Source: Candidatus Poribacteria bacterium (lineage in GTDB: Bacteria; Poribacteria; DTPJ01; WJIO01). From it: DNA of 49,145 nucleotides. The DNA is taken from the NCBI GenBank assembly GCA_014730235.1, contig WJIO01000306.1, positions 1 through 49,145 on the forward strand. Direction: 5' to 3'. How positions within the stretch are numbered: the stretch's first letter is position 1; each line of letters begins with the position of its first letter. The position numbers were made by a program, and so were the translations under genes. This document shows, piece by piece, positions 40,911 through 49,145 of the stretch. The notes beneath the pieces were generated by a model, which saw only the letters and a list, made by a program, of their open reading frames with translations, had not been told where the DNA came from and did no database searches.

Positions 40911-41710
40911 GTATGGGATTCCTGAACTACTGAATTTATTGTATTTTCAGGATCAATAGATTTTTCGCAAATACCCTTTTGAAGCCAGATAAGATACTCT
41001 ATATTACCGGCAGGACCTTTAAGCGGGGAGTAAGTTAAGCCGCTTACAATCAAATCCATATCCAGAGCTAAAGACCAGATGCCTTCTATTACATCCCTGT
41101 GAATTTCCCCCTCTCTGACGACTCCTCCCTTACCCACGTTACCTCTACCAGCTTCAAACTGTGGTTTGATAAGGGCAATAATCTGGCCCTGGGATTTCAG
41201 GAGAGAATTTACAACAGGAAGAACACTTTTCAGGGATATGAAGGACACGTCAATAGTAGCCAGTTCCAGTTCTTCTTCAAACTGATCCGGTTTTACATAC
41301 CTTATATTTGTACGTTCAAAAAGTATAACTCTTTTATCGTTACGGAGCTTCCAGTCTATCTGTCCATACCCCACATCTACAGCATATACCATGGCCGCGC
41401 CGTTCTGAAGCAGACAGTCGGTAAATCCCCCGGTTGACGCACCTACATCAATACAGTTTTTACCTGTTACATCTATCTTAAAAAAAATCAATGCTTTTTC
41501 TAACTTTAGACCGCCGCGGCTTACATAGGGGATATCTGGCTTCTGGAGGGTAATCTGGGCATCAATACTGACTTGCTTGCCCGGTTTGTCCACAATTTGA
41601 CCATCTACGGATACATCCCCGGCCATTATAAGACGTTTTGCCCTTCCCCGGCTGGGAACTTCACCCCGTTGTACTAACAGTATGTCCAGTCTCTCGGATT
41701 GTCTGGGCAT
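40901..41710 (-). CDS. tlyA: TlyA-family rRNA (cytidine-2'-O)-methyltransferase
   Basis: A 269-residue enzyme that in this family 2'-O-methylates ribosomal RNA. Residues 6-65 are an S4 RNA-binding domain (RLDILLVQRGEVPSRGRAKRLIMAGDVSVDG). Residues 65-245 are an FtsJ-like SAM domain: YVSRGGLKLEKAL, CIDVGASTGGFTDCLLQNGA (motif I), VYAVDVGYGQIDWKLR, IDVSFISLKSVLP, ALIKPQFEAGR. The last residues, ...HTQL, and the stop are derived from an adjoining repeat element. The gene overlaps the end of dxs by 50 bases. It is the last gene of the rny-to-tlyA operon. Confidence 0.9.
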   Translation of the reverse strand: MPRQSERLDILLVQRGEVPSRGRAKRLIMAGDVSVDGQIVDKPGKQVSIDAQITLQKPDIPYVSRGGLKLEKALIFFKIDVTGKNCIDVGASTGGFTDCLLQNGAAMVYAVDVGYGQIDWKLRNDKRVILFERTNIRYVKPDQFEEELELATIDVSFISLKSVLPVVNSLLKSQGQIIALIKPQFEAGRGNVGKGGVVREGEIHRDVIEGIWSLALDMDLIVSGLTYSPLKGPAGNIEYLIWLQKGICEKSIDPENTINSVVQESHTQL

Positions 41711-43577
41711 CTTCCTCCCGATTAAACATCTCTAATACATTAACAGCTATGTTTTCTGAGGTTAAGCCATAAAGCTTCAGCAATAATTCCCTCTCACCGT
41801 GTTGGATAAATTTGTCCGGTAGTCCTATTTGCCTGATGTCTATGCCGCTTAATATTTCTTCGTTAATGAGCATTTCTGTTACAGCACTTCCAAAGCCGCC
41901 ATCGATTTGGTTTTCTTCCACTGTAATTACTTTTCTGATACTGCGGGATAATGGAGCAATCAGACCTTTATCCAGGGGTTTAATAAATCGGGCATTTATA
42001 ACAGCAGCGGAAATATCGTATTCCATTAGAATTTTAGCTGCTTCAATAGCAGGATAAACCATAGTACCTACTGCCAGTAAAAGTATATCTTTACCTTCCC
42101 GCAGTACCTCTCCTTCTCCAATTTTTAAAGACTCATACGTTTTCGGCATGGGAACTCCCAGGCCTGAAGAGCGGGGATAACATAAAGCAGCAGGGCCGTC
42201 ATGCTCAACAGCGGTTTTTATCATCTGTCTTAGTTCCGCTTCGTCTTTTGGTGCCATCAAGACCATGTTGGGTATATGGCGCAGAAAGGAAAAGCCAAAA
42301 GTTCCATGATGTGTTGGCCCATCTGCGCCTACAAGTCCAGACCTATCAACAGCAAAAACCACCGGCAGTTCCTGAAGACATACATCATGTATTATCTGGT
42401 CATAGGCTCTTTGGAGAAAAGTAGAATAAATAGCTACCACAGGTTTCATACCCTCGCATGATAAACCGGCGGCTAATGTAACGGCGTGTTGTTCAGCTAT
42501 GCCCACATCAAAACATCGGGTAGGATACTTTTTCATGAATTTTACAAGACCGGTTCCATCGGGCATGGCCGCGGTTATGGCCATGATACGATCGTCTTCG
42601 GCAGCAAGTTCAACCAGAGTATCGCTGAAAACGTTGGTGTAAGATATTTTTTTCTTTTTGAGATTTTCACCTGTGTCGGTGTTAAAGGGAGAAGCACTGT
42701 GGTATCTGGTAGGATCATCTTCGGCAAAATCACAGCCTTTGCCTTTTTTGGTTATGGCATGCACCACAACAGGGCCTCGAATATTCTTAACCCGGTTAAA
42801 TGTCTCAATAAGTCCATGTATATCATGACCGTCCACAGGGCCAAAATACCTGAGACCTAAAGACTCAAAAAACATACCATCAGCCAGAAGTGTTCTGACG
42901 CTGTCGTCTATTTTCCGGGCTATCTGAGTTGCCCTTGGACCCAGTTTATTCATCAGGTCAGCCATATCCCGGCGAAAATAATTGTATACTGCCGATGTTC
43001 TCAGATTATTAATGCGCTGGGTAAGCCCTCCTATAGTAGGGGATATGGACATCTCATTATCGTTATAAACCACGATCATATCTGTCTTAAAATGGTCGGC
43101 ATGATTAAGAGCTTCAAATGCCATACCACCAGTAAGGGCCCCGTCCCCCACTACAGCCAAAATTTTATGATCTTCATCGTGTGCATCTCTGGCCAGAGCC
43201 ATGCCAAGAGCGGCTGATATTGCTGTACAGGCGTGTCCTGTTCCAAAGCTGTCATATTCGCTTTCAGTTCTTTTGGGAAATCCACTTAAACCGCAGTATT
43301 GTCTTATAGTGTTTAATTTATCTAATCTCCCGGTCAGTATTTTATGAGTATAACACTGATGTCCTACATCCCAGACGATTTTATCCCGTGATATATCAAA
43401 AGCCCGATGCAAAGCTATTGTTAGCTCCACAACCCCCAGGTTAGATGCCAGATGTCCTCCGGTTTGAGATACAGTGGATATAATCTTTTGCCGTATTTCG
43501 CATGAGAGATCGTCAAGTTTATGTGGTTCGATCTTTTTAAAGTCCCCGGGACTGTGTATTTGTTCCAGGATAGACAA
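41661..43577 (-). CDS. dxs: 1-Deoxy-D-xylulose-5-phosphate synthase
   Basis: First enzyme of the MEP isoprenoid pathway: pyruvate plus glyceraldehyde-3-phosphate to DXP, using thiamine diphosphate. It has the normal length (638 residues). Motifs are HLASNLGVVELTIALHRAF, WDVGHQCYTHKILTGR, the ThDP site GDGALTGGMAFEALNHAD...NDNEMSISPTIGGL, the transketolase central part FDVGIAEQHAVTLAAGLS, and VFAVDRSGLVGADGPTHHG. It starts at TTG 43577 behind GGAGGGACG. It follows the prenyl synthase gene by 17 bases, so the pathway's first step and chain elongation are co-transcribed. Confidence 0.95.
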   Translation of the reverse strand: MSILEQIHSPGDFKKIEPHKLDDLSCEIRQKIISTVSQTGGHLASNLGVVELTIALHRAFDISRDKIVWDVGHQCYTHKILTGRLDKLNTIRQYCGLSGFPKRTESEYDSFGTGHACTAISAALGMALARDAHDEDHKILAVVGDGALTGGMAFEALNHADHFKTDMIVVYNDNEMSISPTIGGLTQRINNLRTSAVYNYFRRDMADLMNKLGPRATQIARKIDDSVRTLLADGMFFESLGLRYFGPVDGHDIHGLIETFNRVKNIRGPVVVHAITKKGKGCDFAEDDPTRYHSASPFNTDTGENLKKKKISYTNVFSDTLVELAAEDDRIMAITAAMPDGTGLVKFMKKYPTRCFDVGIAEQHAVTLAAGLSCEGMKPVVAIYSTFLQRAYDQIIHDVCLQELPVVFAVDRSGLVGADGPTHHGTFGFSFLRHIPNMVLMAPKDEAELRQMIKTAVEHDGPAALCYPRSSGLGVPMPKTYESLKIGEGEVLREGKDILLLAVGTMVYPAIEAAKILMEYDISAAVINARFIKPLDKGLIAPLSRSIRKVITVEENQIDGGFGSAVTEMLINEEILSGIDIRQIGLPDKFIQHGERELLLKLYGLTSENIAVNVLEMFNREEDAQTIRETGHTVSTTG

Positions 43578-43594
43578 GCTTCGTCCCTCCTTTT

Positions 43595-44680
43595 TTAAAA
43601 TTCGCGTTCAATCATATATTCTGCCCAGAAAGACAGAAGGTCTTTATACTTTGATGACGGTAGTATTGAAAGATGTTCCAGCGCCTCTTTTACATAACCC
43701 ATTGCTAATTCTTTTGTATACTCAATGCCGCCTAAATCCCTTAAAAGTTTCTTTGCCTGCTCAATATCATGAATATCGGAATCTTCATTGCCAAAGATAC
43801 TTCTTAATTTATCTTTATCCCTGCCATTGGCATTCTTGAATGATTTATGAAGTATAACGGTACGTTTGCCTTCTCTAATATCAGAACCTACAGGCTTTCC
43901 AAGAAGCTGTTCATCACCTACAATTCCCAGTATATCATCCTGAAGCTGAAAGGCGATTCCGCACTTACTGGCAAAGGAAGAAACGGCTTTAACCAATTTA
44001 TTTTCAGGTTCAACTTTATTGATCCCCAGCATAGCACCAGATCTACTGGCAAATTCATATAAAACGCCGGTTTTCTTCCAGAGCATGTCCAGTATCTGTT
44101 CCTCAACGAGAGATTCTACAGGCAGTTTGGAATATTGTATATCCAATACCTGACCTTCAATAAGCATGCTCTGCACCCGCATTTCCGAATCATTAATAAG
44201 ATATAAAACCAGCCTTGGATCAATATCCTTTTCATCAGCAAGTTCCGTAAGCATGGAAACAGCCCATCCCTGCTGCATATCCCCGGCCAGCATTGCTATT
44301 GATATTCCGTAATGGACAGCCTCATCCTGATTATATCCAAGTTCATTTAAGGCTTTCTGTCGAAATTCCTCGTGAACCGTAAGACCGCCCCTGCGCTTTA
44401 AATCCCTGTCAATTATGTCATCATGGACTATGGTCCATGTATGAAAAACCTCTATGGCGGCAGCGGCTGGTATTATATTTTCTTCGTTACCGCCTACAGC
44501 GCCACAGGAAAATAAAAGAACAGCAGGACGCAGGGATTTACCTCCCTGTTTCATGTAGCTGTAGACTGAGTCTTGTATATGCTCGGGGCGAAACATACTT
44601 CGAAACCGTTCAGATCCCAGATAACTGTAAACCTTGTCCTTTCGCTTGGATAACTCATCCAAGAATATCTTATATTCCAT
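43595..44680 (-). CDS. Polyprenyl (farnesyl/geranylgeranyl-type) diphosphate synthase
   Basis: Trans-prenyl chain elongation enzyme of 361 residues. The first aspartate-rich motif is WTIVHDDIIDRDLKRRGG, and the second is QLQDDILGIVGDEQLLGK. YMKQGGKSLRPAVLL is the IPP-binding lysine/arginine segment. It is about 60 residues longer than IspA of E. coli, with extra sequence in the middle (EMRVQSMLIEGQVLDIQYSKL), so the product chain length cannot be stated. The stop of xseB is directly before its ATG. Its place between xseB and dxs is a very common bacterial gene order. Confidence 0.88.
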   Translation of the reverse strand: MEYKIFLDELSKRKDKVYSYLGSERFRSMFRPEHIQDSVYSYMKQGGKSLRPAVLLFSCGAVGGNEENIIPAAAAIEVFHTWTIVHDDIIDRDLKRRGGLTVHEEFRQKALNELGYNQDEAVHYGISIAMLAGDMQQGWAVSMLTELADEKDIDPRLVLYLINDSEMRVQSMLIEGQVLDIQYSKLPVESLVEEQILDMLWKKTGVLYEFASRSGAMLGINKVEPENKLVKAVSSFASKCGIAFQLQDDILGIVGDEQLLGKPVGSDIREGKRTVILHKSFKNANGRDKDKLRSIFGNEDSDIHDIEQAKKLLRDLGGIEYTKELAMGYVKEALEHLSILPSSKYKDLLSFWAEYMIEREF

Positions 44681-44681
44681 A

Positions 44682-44936
44682 TTATTCCCTTGTATTTTCC
44701 AGATTAAATTCTTCTATTTCCAGTTGCCCGTCTTTACCTTTAAGCAGCACTTCGATCTTTCTTTCAGCTTCATTTAATTGATTGGTGCAAATACGGGACA
44801 ACCGGATACCCTCTTCAAAAGCTGTCAGGGCTTGATCCAGTGGTAATTCACCTTTTTCCAGGTCTTCTACTATTTTTTCCAGCCTGGCCAAGGCATCTTC
44901 AAATTTAATTTCTTCGTTTGTTTTTTCTTTTTTCAT
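44682..44936 (-). CDS. xseB: Exodeoxyribonuclease VII small subunit
   Basis: A helical 84-residue subunit that assembles in several copies on XseA. The signature is FEDALARLEKIVEDLEKGELPLDQALTAFEEGIRLSRICTNQLNEAERKIEVL. It sits 20 bases after xseA and directly before the prenyl synthase gene. Its length and gene order are standard. Confidence 0.95.
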   Translation of the reverse strand: MKKEKTNEEIKFEDALARLEKIVEDLEKGELPLDQALTAFEEGIRLSRICTNQLNEAERKIEVLLKGKDGQLEIEEFNLENTRE

Positions 44937-44956
44937 AATTTTATTAACACCTGTTA

Positions 44957-46315
44957 TTACTGCAATATTTCATCAGCACGACACAAAACTCTACCCTTAG
45001 CCAGCTTTAATTCCAGCTTTTCACCTGTTGAAATCTGGTTTGCATCTGTAACCAGTTCTCCATCTGGGTGTTTATAACATATACTGTAACCCCGTTGAAG
45101 TACGTCCAGAGGACTGAGGGCGTTTAGTTGGGCAACAAGGCTTTTAAAGCTTTTTTGCCTCGCATCCATAATGTGCTTTATACTTACATTGAGCCTTTTT
45201 TCAAAATTTTCTTTTACCCGCTTCATATTCTTTATTCTGGATGGCAAACCAACGTATCTCAACTTTTCACTGCTGTTCTGAAAATCCTTTCGCCAGTGCT
45301 GTATAGTATTGGTTAAAGTTCTTTGCAGACGAGATATCTGTTCATCAATTTTTTGCCTTTGGGAATTTATAATTTCTCTGCTGTCTCTTGCCATCAATCG
45401 CTTTTCAGCATTACCAACCCGCTGATGCAGAATATTTTGCTGATTATTTATACTGCTGAATAATCTTGCTCTGAGGTTTTCAAGCTTGTTAATCAGGTCT
45501 GCTTTATTGGCCACTACAAGTTCAGCCGCCGCCGATGGCGTCGGTGCTCGATGATCTGCCACAAAATCTGCAATAGTAAAATCTATTTCGTGACCCACTG
45601 CCGAAATCACTGGTATTTTGCTTTCGTAGATGCTCCTGGCGACTATCTCTTCATTAAATGCCCATAAGTCTTCTATAGAGCCGCCGCCGCGACCTACGAT
45701 TAAAACATCAATATCACCTATCTCATTGAGGGTAAAAATAGCTTCGGCAATTTCCCGGGCTGCCCCGTCACCCTGAACAGTAACAGGATATAAAAGCACC
45801 GACACGCTGGAAAATCGGCGTCCCATAACGTTAAGTATATCCCGTATTGCCGCTCCTGTGGCCGAAGTGACAACACCAACCCTTTTGGGAATAAGGGGTA
45901 TAGGGGCCTTATTCTCAGGGGCAAACAAACCCTCTTTTTCCAGCCTTTCTTTAAGCTGTTCAAAAGCCAGTTGTAAAGAACCTAATCCCAGGGGTTCCAG
46001 CCGTGTTCCAATTATCTGATATTCTCCCCTGGGTTCGTAAACTGATATATTTCCATATAAAAGCACACTTATACCATTTTCCGGCTTAAATTTAAGGCGG
46101 TTTACTGAGTTTTTGAATATCACACATCTTATCTGACTTCTGGAATCTTTCAGGGAGAAATATATATGCCCGGAAGCTGGCCTGCTAACATTTGACACTT
46201 CCCCCTCTACCCATAGTGTGGATACAGGGCTTTCTTCCAGCACATCCCTGATGATCCTTGTAACTTCACTGACTTTGTATATGCGACGGGGATCAACCTC
46301 GAATAAGTCCATCAT
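44957..46315 (-). CDS. xseA: Exodeoxyribonuclease VII large subunit
   Basis: Catalytic subunit of the single-strand exonuclease active in both directions, 452 residues. N-terminal OB-fold: LWVEGEVSNVSRPASGHIYFSLKDSRSQIRCVIF. Catalytic domain: KRVGVVTSATGAAIRDILNVMGRR, DVLIVGRGGGSIEDLWAFNEE, IPVISAVGHEIDFTIADFVADHRAPTPSAAAELV. A long coiled-coil region follows (about 270-390). The C-terminal strand is LDVLQRGYSICYKHPDGELVTDANQ. Its start overlaps the end of ymdB by 4 bases (ATGA). Confidence 0.95.
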   Translation of the reverse strand: MMDLFEVDPRRIYKVSEVTRIIRDVLEESPVSTLWVEGEVSNVSRPASGHIYFSLKDSRSQIRCVIFKNSVNRLKFKPENGISVLLYGNISVYEPRGEYQIIGTRLEPLGLGSLQLAFEQLKERLEKEGLFAPENKAPIPLIPKRVGVVTSATGAAIRDILNVMGRRFSSVSVLLYPVTVQGDGAAREIAEAIFTLNEIGDIDVLIVGRGGGSIEDLWAFNEEIVARSIYESKIPVISAVGHEIDFTIADFVADHRAPTPSAAAELVVANKADLINKLENLRARLFSSINNQQNILHQRVGNAEKRLMARDSREIINSQRQKIDEQISRLQRTLTNTIQHWRKDFQNSSEKLRYVGLPSRIKNMKRVKENFEKRLNVSIKHIMDARQKSFKSLVAQLNALSPLDVLQRGYSICYKHPDGELVTDANQISTGEKLELKLAKGRVLCRADEILQ

Positions 46316-47178
46316 CGTTCAACAATTCTCTGCAATCTCTGAATTGAAATGGCTTTGCTTGTTTTAGTGTCAATATCAATTATAACAGCGCATACCCTGA
46401 CTTTTCCTTTGGCCACATCAAATCTTACAGGCATCTGAGTCAAAAATTTCTGGATTATTAAATCCTTTTTAGTACCAATAACAGAGACCGCCGGCCCTGT
46501 CATACCCACATCTGTAATATAGGCCGAACCTTCTGGAAGTATAATTTCATCGGCTGTCTGCACATGGGTATGAGTTCCGATAACGGCGCTTACCTTTCCG
46601 TCAAGATACCATCCCATCGCTATTTTTTCCGAGGTGGCTTCAGCATGAAAGTCCAGAAGGATAACCTTGCATTTATCTTTTAATATATTAACAATATTTT
46701 TAGCTACAGTAAAGGGATTATCAAGGGCTTCCATGAAAATCCGGCCTGATAGATTAAATATACCGACAGGCATTCCATCCAGTATTTTATATCCTCTTCC
46801 AGGTGCACCTTCAGGATAATTAGCTGGTCTTATTATTCTTTCCTCTGAATTAATATAATCAATGGCTGTCCGTTTATCCCAGACATGATTGCCGGTGGTC
46901 AGAAAATCAATACCGTATGAAAAGAGGTCATCAGCTGTTTCTCTTGTTAATCCAAGGCCTCCGGCCAGATTTTCACCGTTGGCTAATATAAGATCGGGTT
47001 TAAATTCATCTTTAAGGGATGGGAGAATAATGCGTACTGCGCTTCGGCCCGGGCGACCGACAACATCTCCGAAGAATAGAATTCTGAAAGGTGATTTAAG
47101 ATTCAGGACATCAGACTCAGAACTTTCGGCATCCTGTTCTAAGTCTGGTATTTTGTGTCCTGAATTTGGGGATATCAT
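46312..47178 (-). CDS. ymdB: YmdB-type metallophosphoesterase (TIGR00282 family)
   Basis: A 288-residue dimetal phosphoesterase; B. subtilis YmdB hydrolyses 2',3'-cyclic nucleotides. Metal motifs are RILFFGDVVGRPGR, LILANGENLAGGLGL, DFLTTGNHVWDKR, LLDFHAEATSEKIAMGWYLDG and VIGTHTHVQTADE. An unusual N-terminal extension of about 30 residues (ISPNSGHKIPDLEQDAESSESDVLNLKSPF) precedes the normal start; an internal start is possible. It abuts rny, the usual pairing in Firmicutes-like gene orders, where both influence RNA turnover. Confidence 0.9.
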   Translation of the reverse strand: MISPNSGHKIPDLEQDAESSESDVLNLKSPFRILFFGDVVGRPGRSAVRIILPSLKDEFKPDLILANGENLAGGLGLTRETADDLFSYGIDFLTTGNHVWDKRTAIDYINSEERIIRPANYPEGAPGRGYKILDGMPVGIFNLSGRIFMEALDNPFTVAKNIVNILKDKCKVILLDFHAEATSEKIAMGWYLDGKVSAVIGTHTHVQTADEIILPEGSAYITDVGMTGPAVSVIGTKKDLIIQKFLTQMPVRFDVAKGKVRVCAVIIDIDTKTSKAISIQRLQRIVER

Positions 47179-48732
47179 TTATCTTGCATATTCGACTGCA
47201 CGGGTTTCACGTATAGCCGTCACTTTAATCTGACCGGGATATTCCATTTCTTCCTCAAGTTTTTTGGCAATATCTCTGGCAAGCTGGGATGCTCCCAGAT
47301 CATCCACTTCTTCGTGGCGCAATATTACCCTTATTTCCCGACCAGCCTGAATAGCATAAGTCTTATCAACTCCGTCAAATGAATCAGCAACTTCTTCTAA
47401 TTTCTGCAAACGTTTAACATAAGATTCCAGAGTCTCCCGGCGCGCTCCCGGCCTGGCAGCCGAAAGAGCGTCAGCAGCCTGGATAAGCACTGCCAGAACC
47501 GTATGGGGCACAACTTCACCATGATGAGCTTCAATGGCATGTATGACTTTGCCCGACTCATCGTATTTCCGGGCAAGCTCTGCGCCGATACTGGCGTGAG
47601 TTCCCTCTACTTCATGGTCTACAGACTTACCTATGTCATGAAGCAGACCGATCCTTCTGGCAAGTTTTTCATTTTCGTGAAGTTCCGCTGCCATCATACC
47701 TGCCAGCAGAGCCACTTCCTTTGAATGTTGCAAAACATTCTGACCGTAACTTGTTCTGTAAGCAAGCGTACCTAAAAGCCTGATTTCCTCCGGGTGAAGA
47801 CCGTGAACGTCAACGTCCAATGCTGTTCTTTCGCCTTCTTCCCGAATAATTTGATCCATTTCTTCCCGGGCTTTTTCTACCACCTGCTCGATCCGGGCAG
47901 TATGAATCCTGCCGTCAGCGATAAGGCGCTCCAGGGCAATCCTGGCTATTTCACGCCTGATGGGATCAAAGCCCGAAAGAATTACCGCTCCAGGAGTATC
48001 ATCAATTATCAGGTCAATACCAGTCTCTGTCTCCAAAGCCCGGATATTGCGACCTTCCCTACCGATGATCCTTCCTTTCATTTCGTCATCAGGTAGTGGA
48101 ACCACAGTAACTGTGCTTTCCACCACATGATCTGCGGCACATCTTTGAATAGCTTGACTTATAATATCTCTGGCTCGTTTATCAGCAGTTTCCCGGGCTT
48201 GCTCTTCAATTCTGCGTATCATGAGGGCAGCTTCGTATTTTGCCTCATCCCGCATACGGGATAATAGAGCCTCTTTGGCCTGTTGGGGAGATAAACCCGA
48301 AAGCCTCGATAAAACCCGTTTTTGCTCATCTTCCAGCTTTGAAAGCTGATTTTCCCGTTCATCAAGTTCCTTTTTTCTGGATTCTACACCTTTTTTCTGG
48401 TTTGAAATGTCCTTCTCTTTTTTCTCTATTATCTCAACTTTATTATCTATATTTTCCTCTTTTGTTATAAGTCTTTTTTCGTATCGTTTTAGTTCCCCTT
48501 TCTGTTCCTGATATTCTTTATCAAGTTCAGACCTGAGTTTGTATAATTCGTCTTTGGCCTGAAGTTCAAGCTCTTTTTTCCTGTCTTCGGCCTCCTTTCG
48601 AGCTTGCTCTTCAATTTCCCTGGCTTTCATTTCCGCCAGGTCTTGCCGCTTTTTACCTAATAAACCGCGAATATAATACCCGATACCGAGACCTAATAAA
48701 CAAAAGATTATTGAAAAAACTACGTATAGTAT
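47179..48732 (-). CDS. rny: Ribonuclease Y (likely AUA start)
   Basis: Membrane-anchored endoribonuclease initiating mRNA decay, 517 residues from the proposed start. N-terminal helix [20 protein letters not shown] is followed by a long Glu/Lys-rich coiled coil (about 35-200). The KH domain contains [31 protein letters not shown], and the HD domain has [34 protein letters not shown] and AIEAHHGEV. The first canonical start in frame is ATG 48630, which would omit the membrane helix. The frame remains open upstream to a TGA with no ATG, GTG or TTG. AUA at 48730-48732, 7 bases from a perfect GGAGGTG (48740-48746), restores normal length. It is the first gene of the operon down to tlyA. Confidence 0.85.
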   Translation of the reverse strand: MLYVVFSIIFCLLGLGIGYYIRGLLGKKRQDLAEMKAREIEEQARKEAEDRKKELELQAKDELYKLRSELDKEYQEQKGELKRYEKRLITKEENIDNKVEIIEKKEKDISNQKKGVESRKKELDERENQLSKLEDEQKRVLSRLSGLSPQQAKEALLSRMRDEAKYEAALMIRRIEEQARETADKRARDIISQAIQRCAADHVVESTVTVVPLPDDEMKGRIIGREGRNIRALETETGIDLIIDDTPGAVILSGFDPIRREIARIALERLIADGRIHTARIEQVVEKAREEMDQIIREEGERTALDVDVHGLHPEEIRLLGTLAYRTSYGQNVLQHSKEVALLAGMMAAELHENEKLARRIGLLHDIGKSVDHEVEGTHASIGAELARKYDESGKVIHAIEAHHGEVVPHTVLAVLIQAADALSAARPGARRETLESYVKRLQKLEEVADSFDGVDKTYAIQAGREIRVILRHEEVDDLGASQLARDIAKKLEEEMEYPGQIKVTAIRETRAVEYAR

Positions 48733-48815
48733 TGGTATACACCTCCAAACACGAGAGAACAGCTTAACACTATTTCTCTCCGTATTTAGCTGAATAAGAC
48801 TTAGTACTCAAGCTA

Positions 48816-48844
48816 AGTTTAAACCTTTTTCATATTAGTGTCAA
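48816..48844 (-). promoter_or_regulatory. Promoter of the rny-to-tlyA operon
   Basis: Minus strand TTGACA (48844-48839), 17 bases, TAAACT (48821-48816). Predicted start near 48809, with a leader of about 75 nt. Confidence 0.6.
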
Positions 48845-48982
48845 GGGCAAAAACTTTTATGATAATCGCCTTTCCTGCGGTATTTACTTGTCTAAATAAG
48901 TTTCTGAAAATTCCTCAAATATTCGGAATGGTAAATCGGATAATTTTTATCGAAGCATAAATTTTATGTCCGTGAAAACTTT

Positions 48983-49145
48983 GGTTCTTCCGGTTTGAGT
49001 ATGGTAATAATTTGAAAATTTCTCAGCTTGTCATTCCTGCGAAACTCTTATTCCTTTTTGCTCAAGCTTTTTCAAAAAGCTTGAAGCAGGAATGACAAAT
49101 GGAGGATGTTTTTTTCTTAATTGGACAATGTTTTTTACACTTCCA
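48983..49145. repeat. MITE-like family 1, copy I (cut by window end)
   Basis: Left end GGTTCTTCCGGTTTGAGTATGG (48983-49004). The interior has GTCATTCCTGCGAAAC and a second long palindrome (GCTCAAGCTTTTTC...GCTTGAAGCAGGAATG, similar to copy A). The end matches the right part of copy B. Its right terminal repeat lies outside the window. Bases 48845-48982, upstream of the rny promoter, hold nothing recognised. Confidence 0.8.

Overview
The window reads as a chromosomal segment of an uncultivated Gram-negative bacterium. It is moderately AT-rich by eye and uses strong AGGAGG-type ribosome sites. An outer membrane is implied by a YjbH-like barrel protein and lipoprotein-type signals; Tat export and an anti-sigma-28 (FlgM-like) protein are also present. 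The mix of secreted LamG and PQQ-type propeller proteins, xylose-isomerase-like TIM barrels and Gfo/Idh/MocA dehydrogenases resembles Poribacteria or other PVC/FCB-type candidate lineages. That assignment is an inference from gene content only. No rRNA, tRNA, CRISPR array, phage or complete insertion sequence was seen.

Layout. (1) 1-3000, minus strand: a cut-off methyltransferase, alanine dehydrogenase (ald) and a short SelA. (2) 3.1-5.4 kb, plus: a secreted parvulin foldase and a secreted amidotransferase-fold protein. (3) 10.3-5.7 kb, minus: a probable operon of a TIM-barrel protein with a zinc-ribbon-like tail, a PaaK-like adenylate-forming enzyme, hisD and a secreted LamG protein. (4) 10.9-11.1 kb: an FlgM-like gene. 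(5) 11.7-32.4 kb, all plus: a 20-kb redox and export locus. It holds five PQQ-type propellers, one NHL-type propeller, an ABC ATPase with a giant FtsX-type permease, two Tat-exported cysteine proteins, a NapH/NosR-like membrane ferredoxin, a NuoE-NuoF fusion and a 2Fe-2S/FAD protein lacking its usual NAD(P) domain. Together these could pass electrons from NADH through the membrane to the periplasm. (6) 32.5-37.8 kb: pfkA, a STAS protein, and a sugar locus of a TIM-barrel isomerase divergent from a Gfo/Idh/MocA dehydrogenase and a xylose-isomerase homologue with an altered metal ligand. (7) 38.0-40.9 kb: a candidate new RiPP system. It consists of a Tat/lipoprotein-leader precursor with eight regularly spaced cysteines, a radical SAM/SPASM maturase and an outer-membrane protein, behind a good promoter and an unusual structured ribosome-loading leader. 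(8) 48.8-40.9 kb, minus: the operon rny-ymdB-xseA-xseB-prenyl synthase-dxs-tlyA, where rny appears to start at AUA.

The intergenic DNA is rich in repeats. A MITE-like family has GG(T/C)TCTTCCGGGTTTAGTGTGG terminal inverted repeats, 8-bp target duplications in the best copies, and an ATTCCTGC...GCAGGAAT core. Its ends, target size and first bases match the ISL3 insertion-sequence pattern. Several copies sit within a few bases of stop codons, and one supplies the stop codon of tlyA. A second family with TATTCACTG ends is also present. Long perfect inverted repeats lie in frame inside several coding sequences, at domain linkers.
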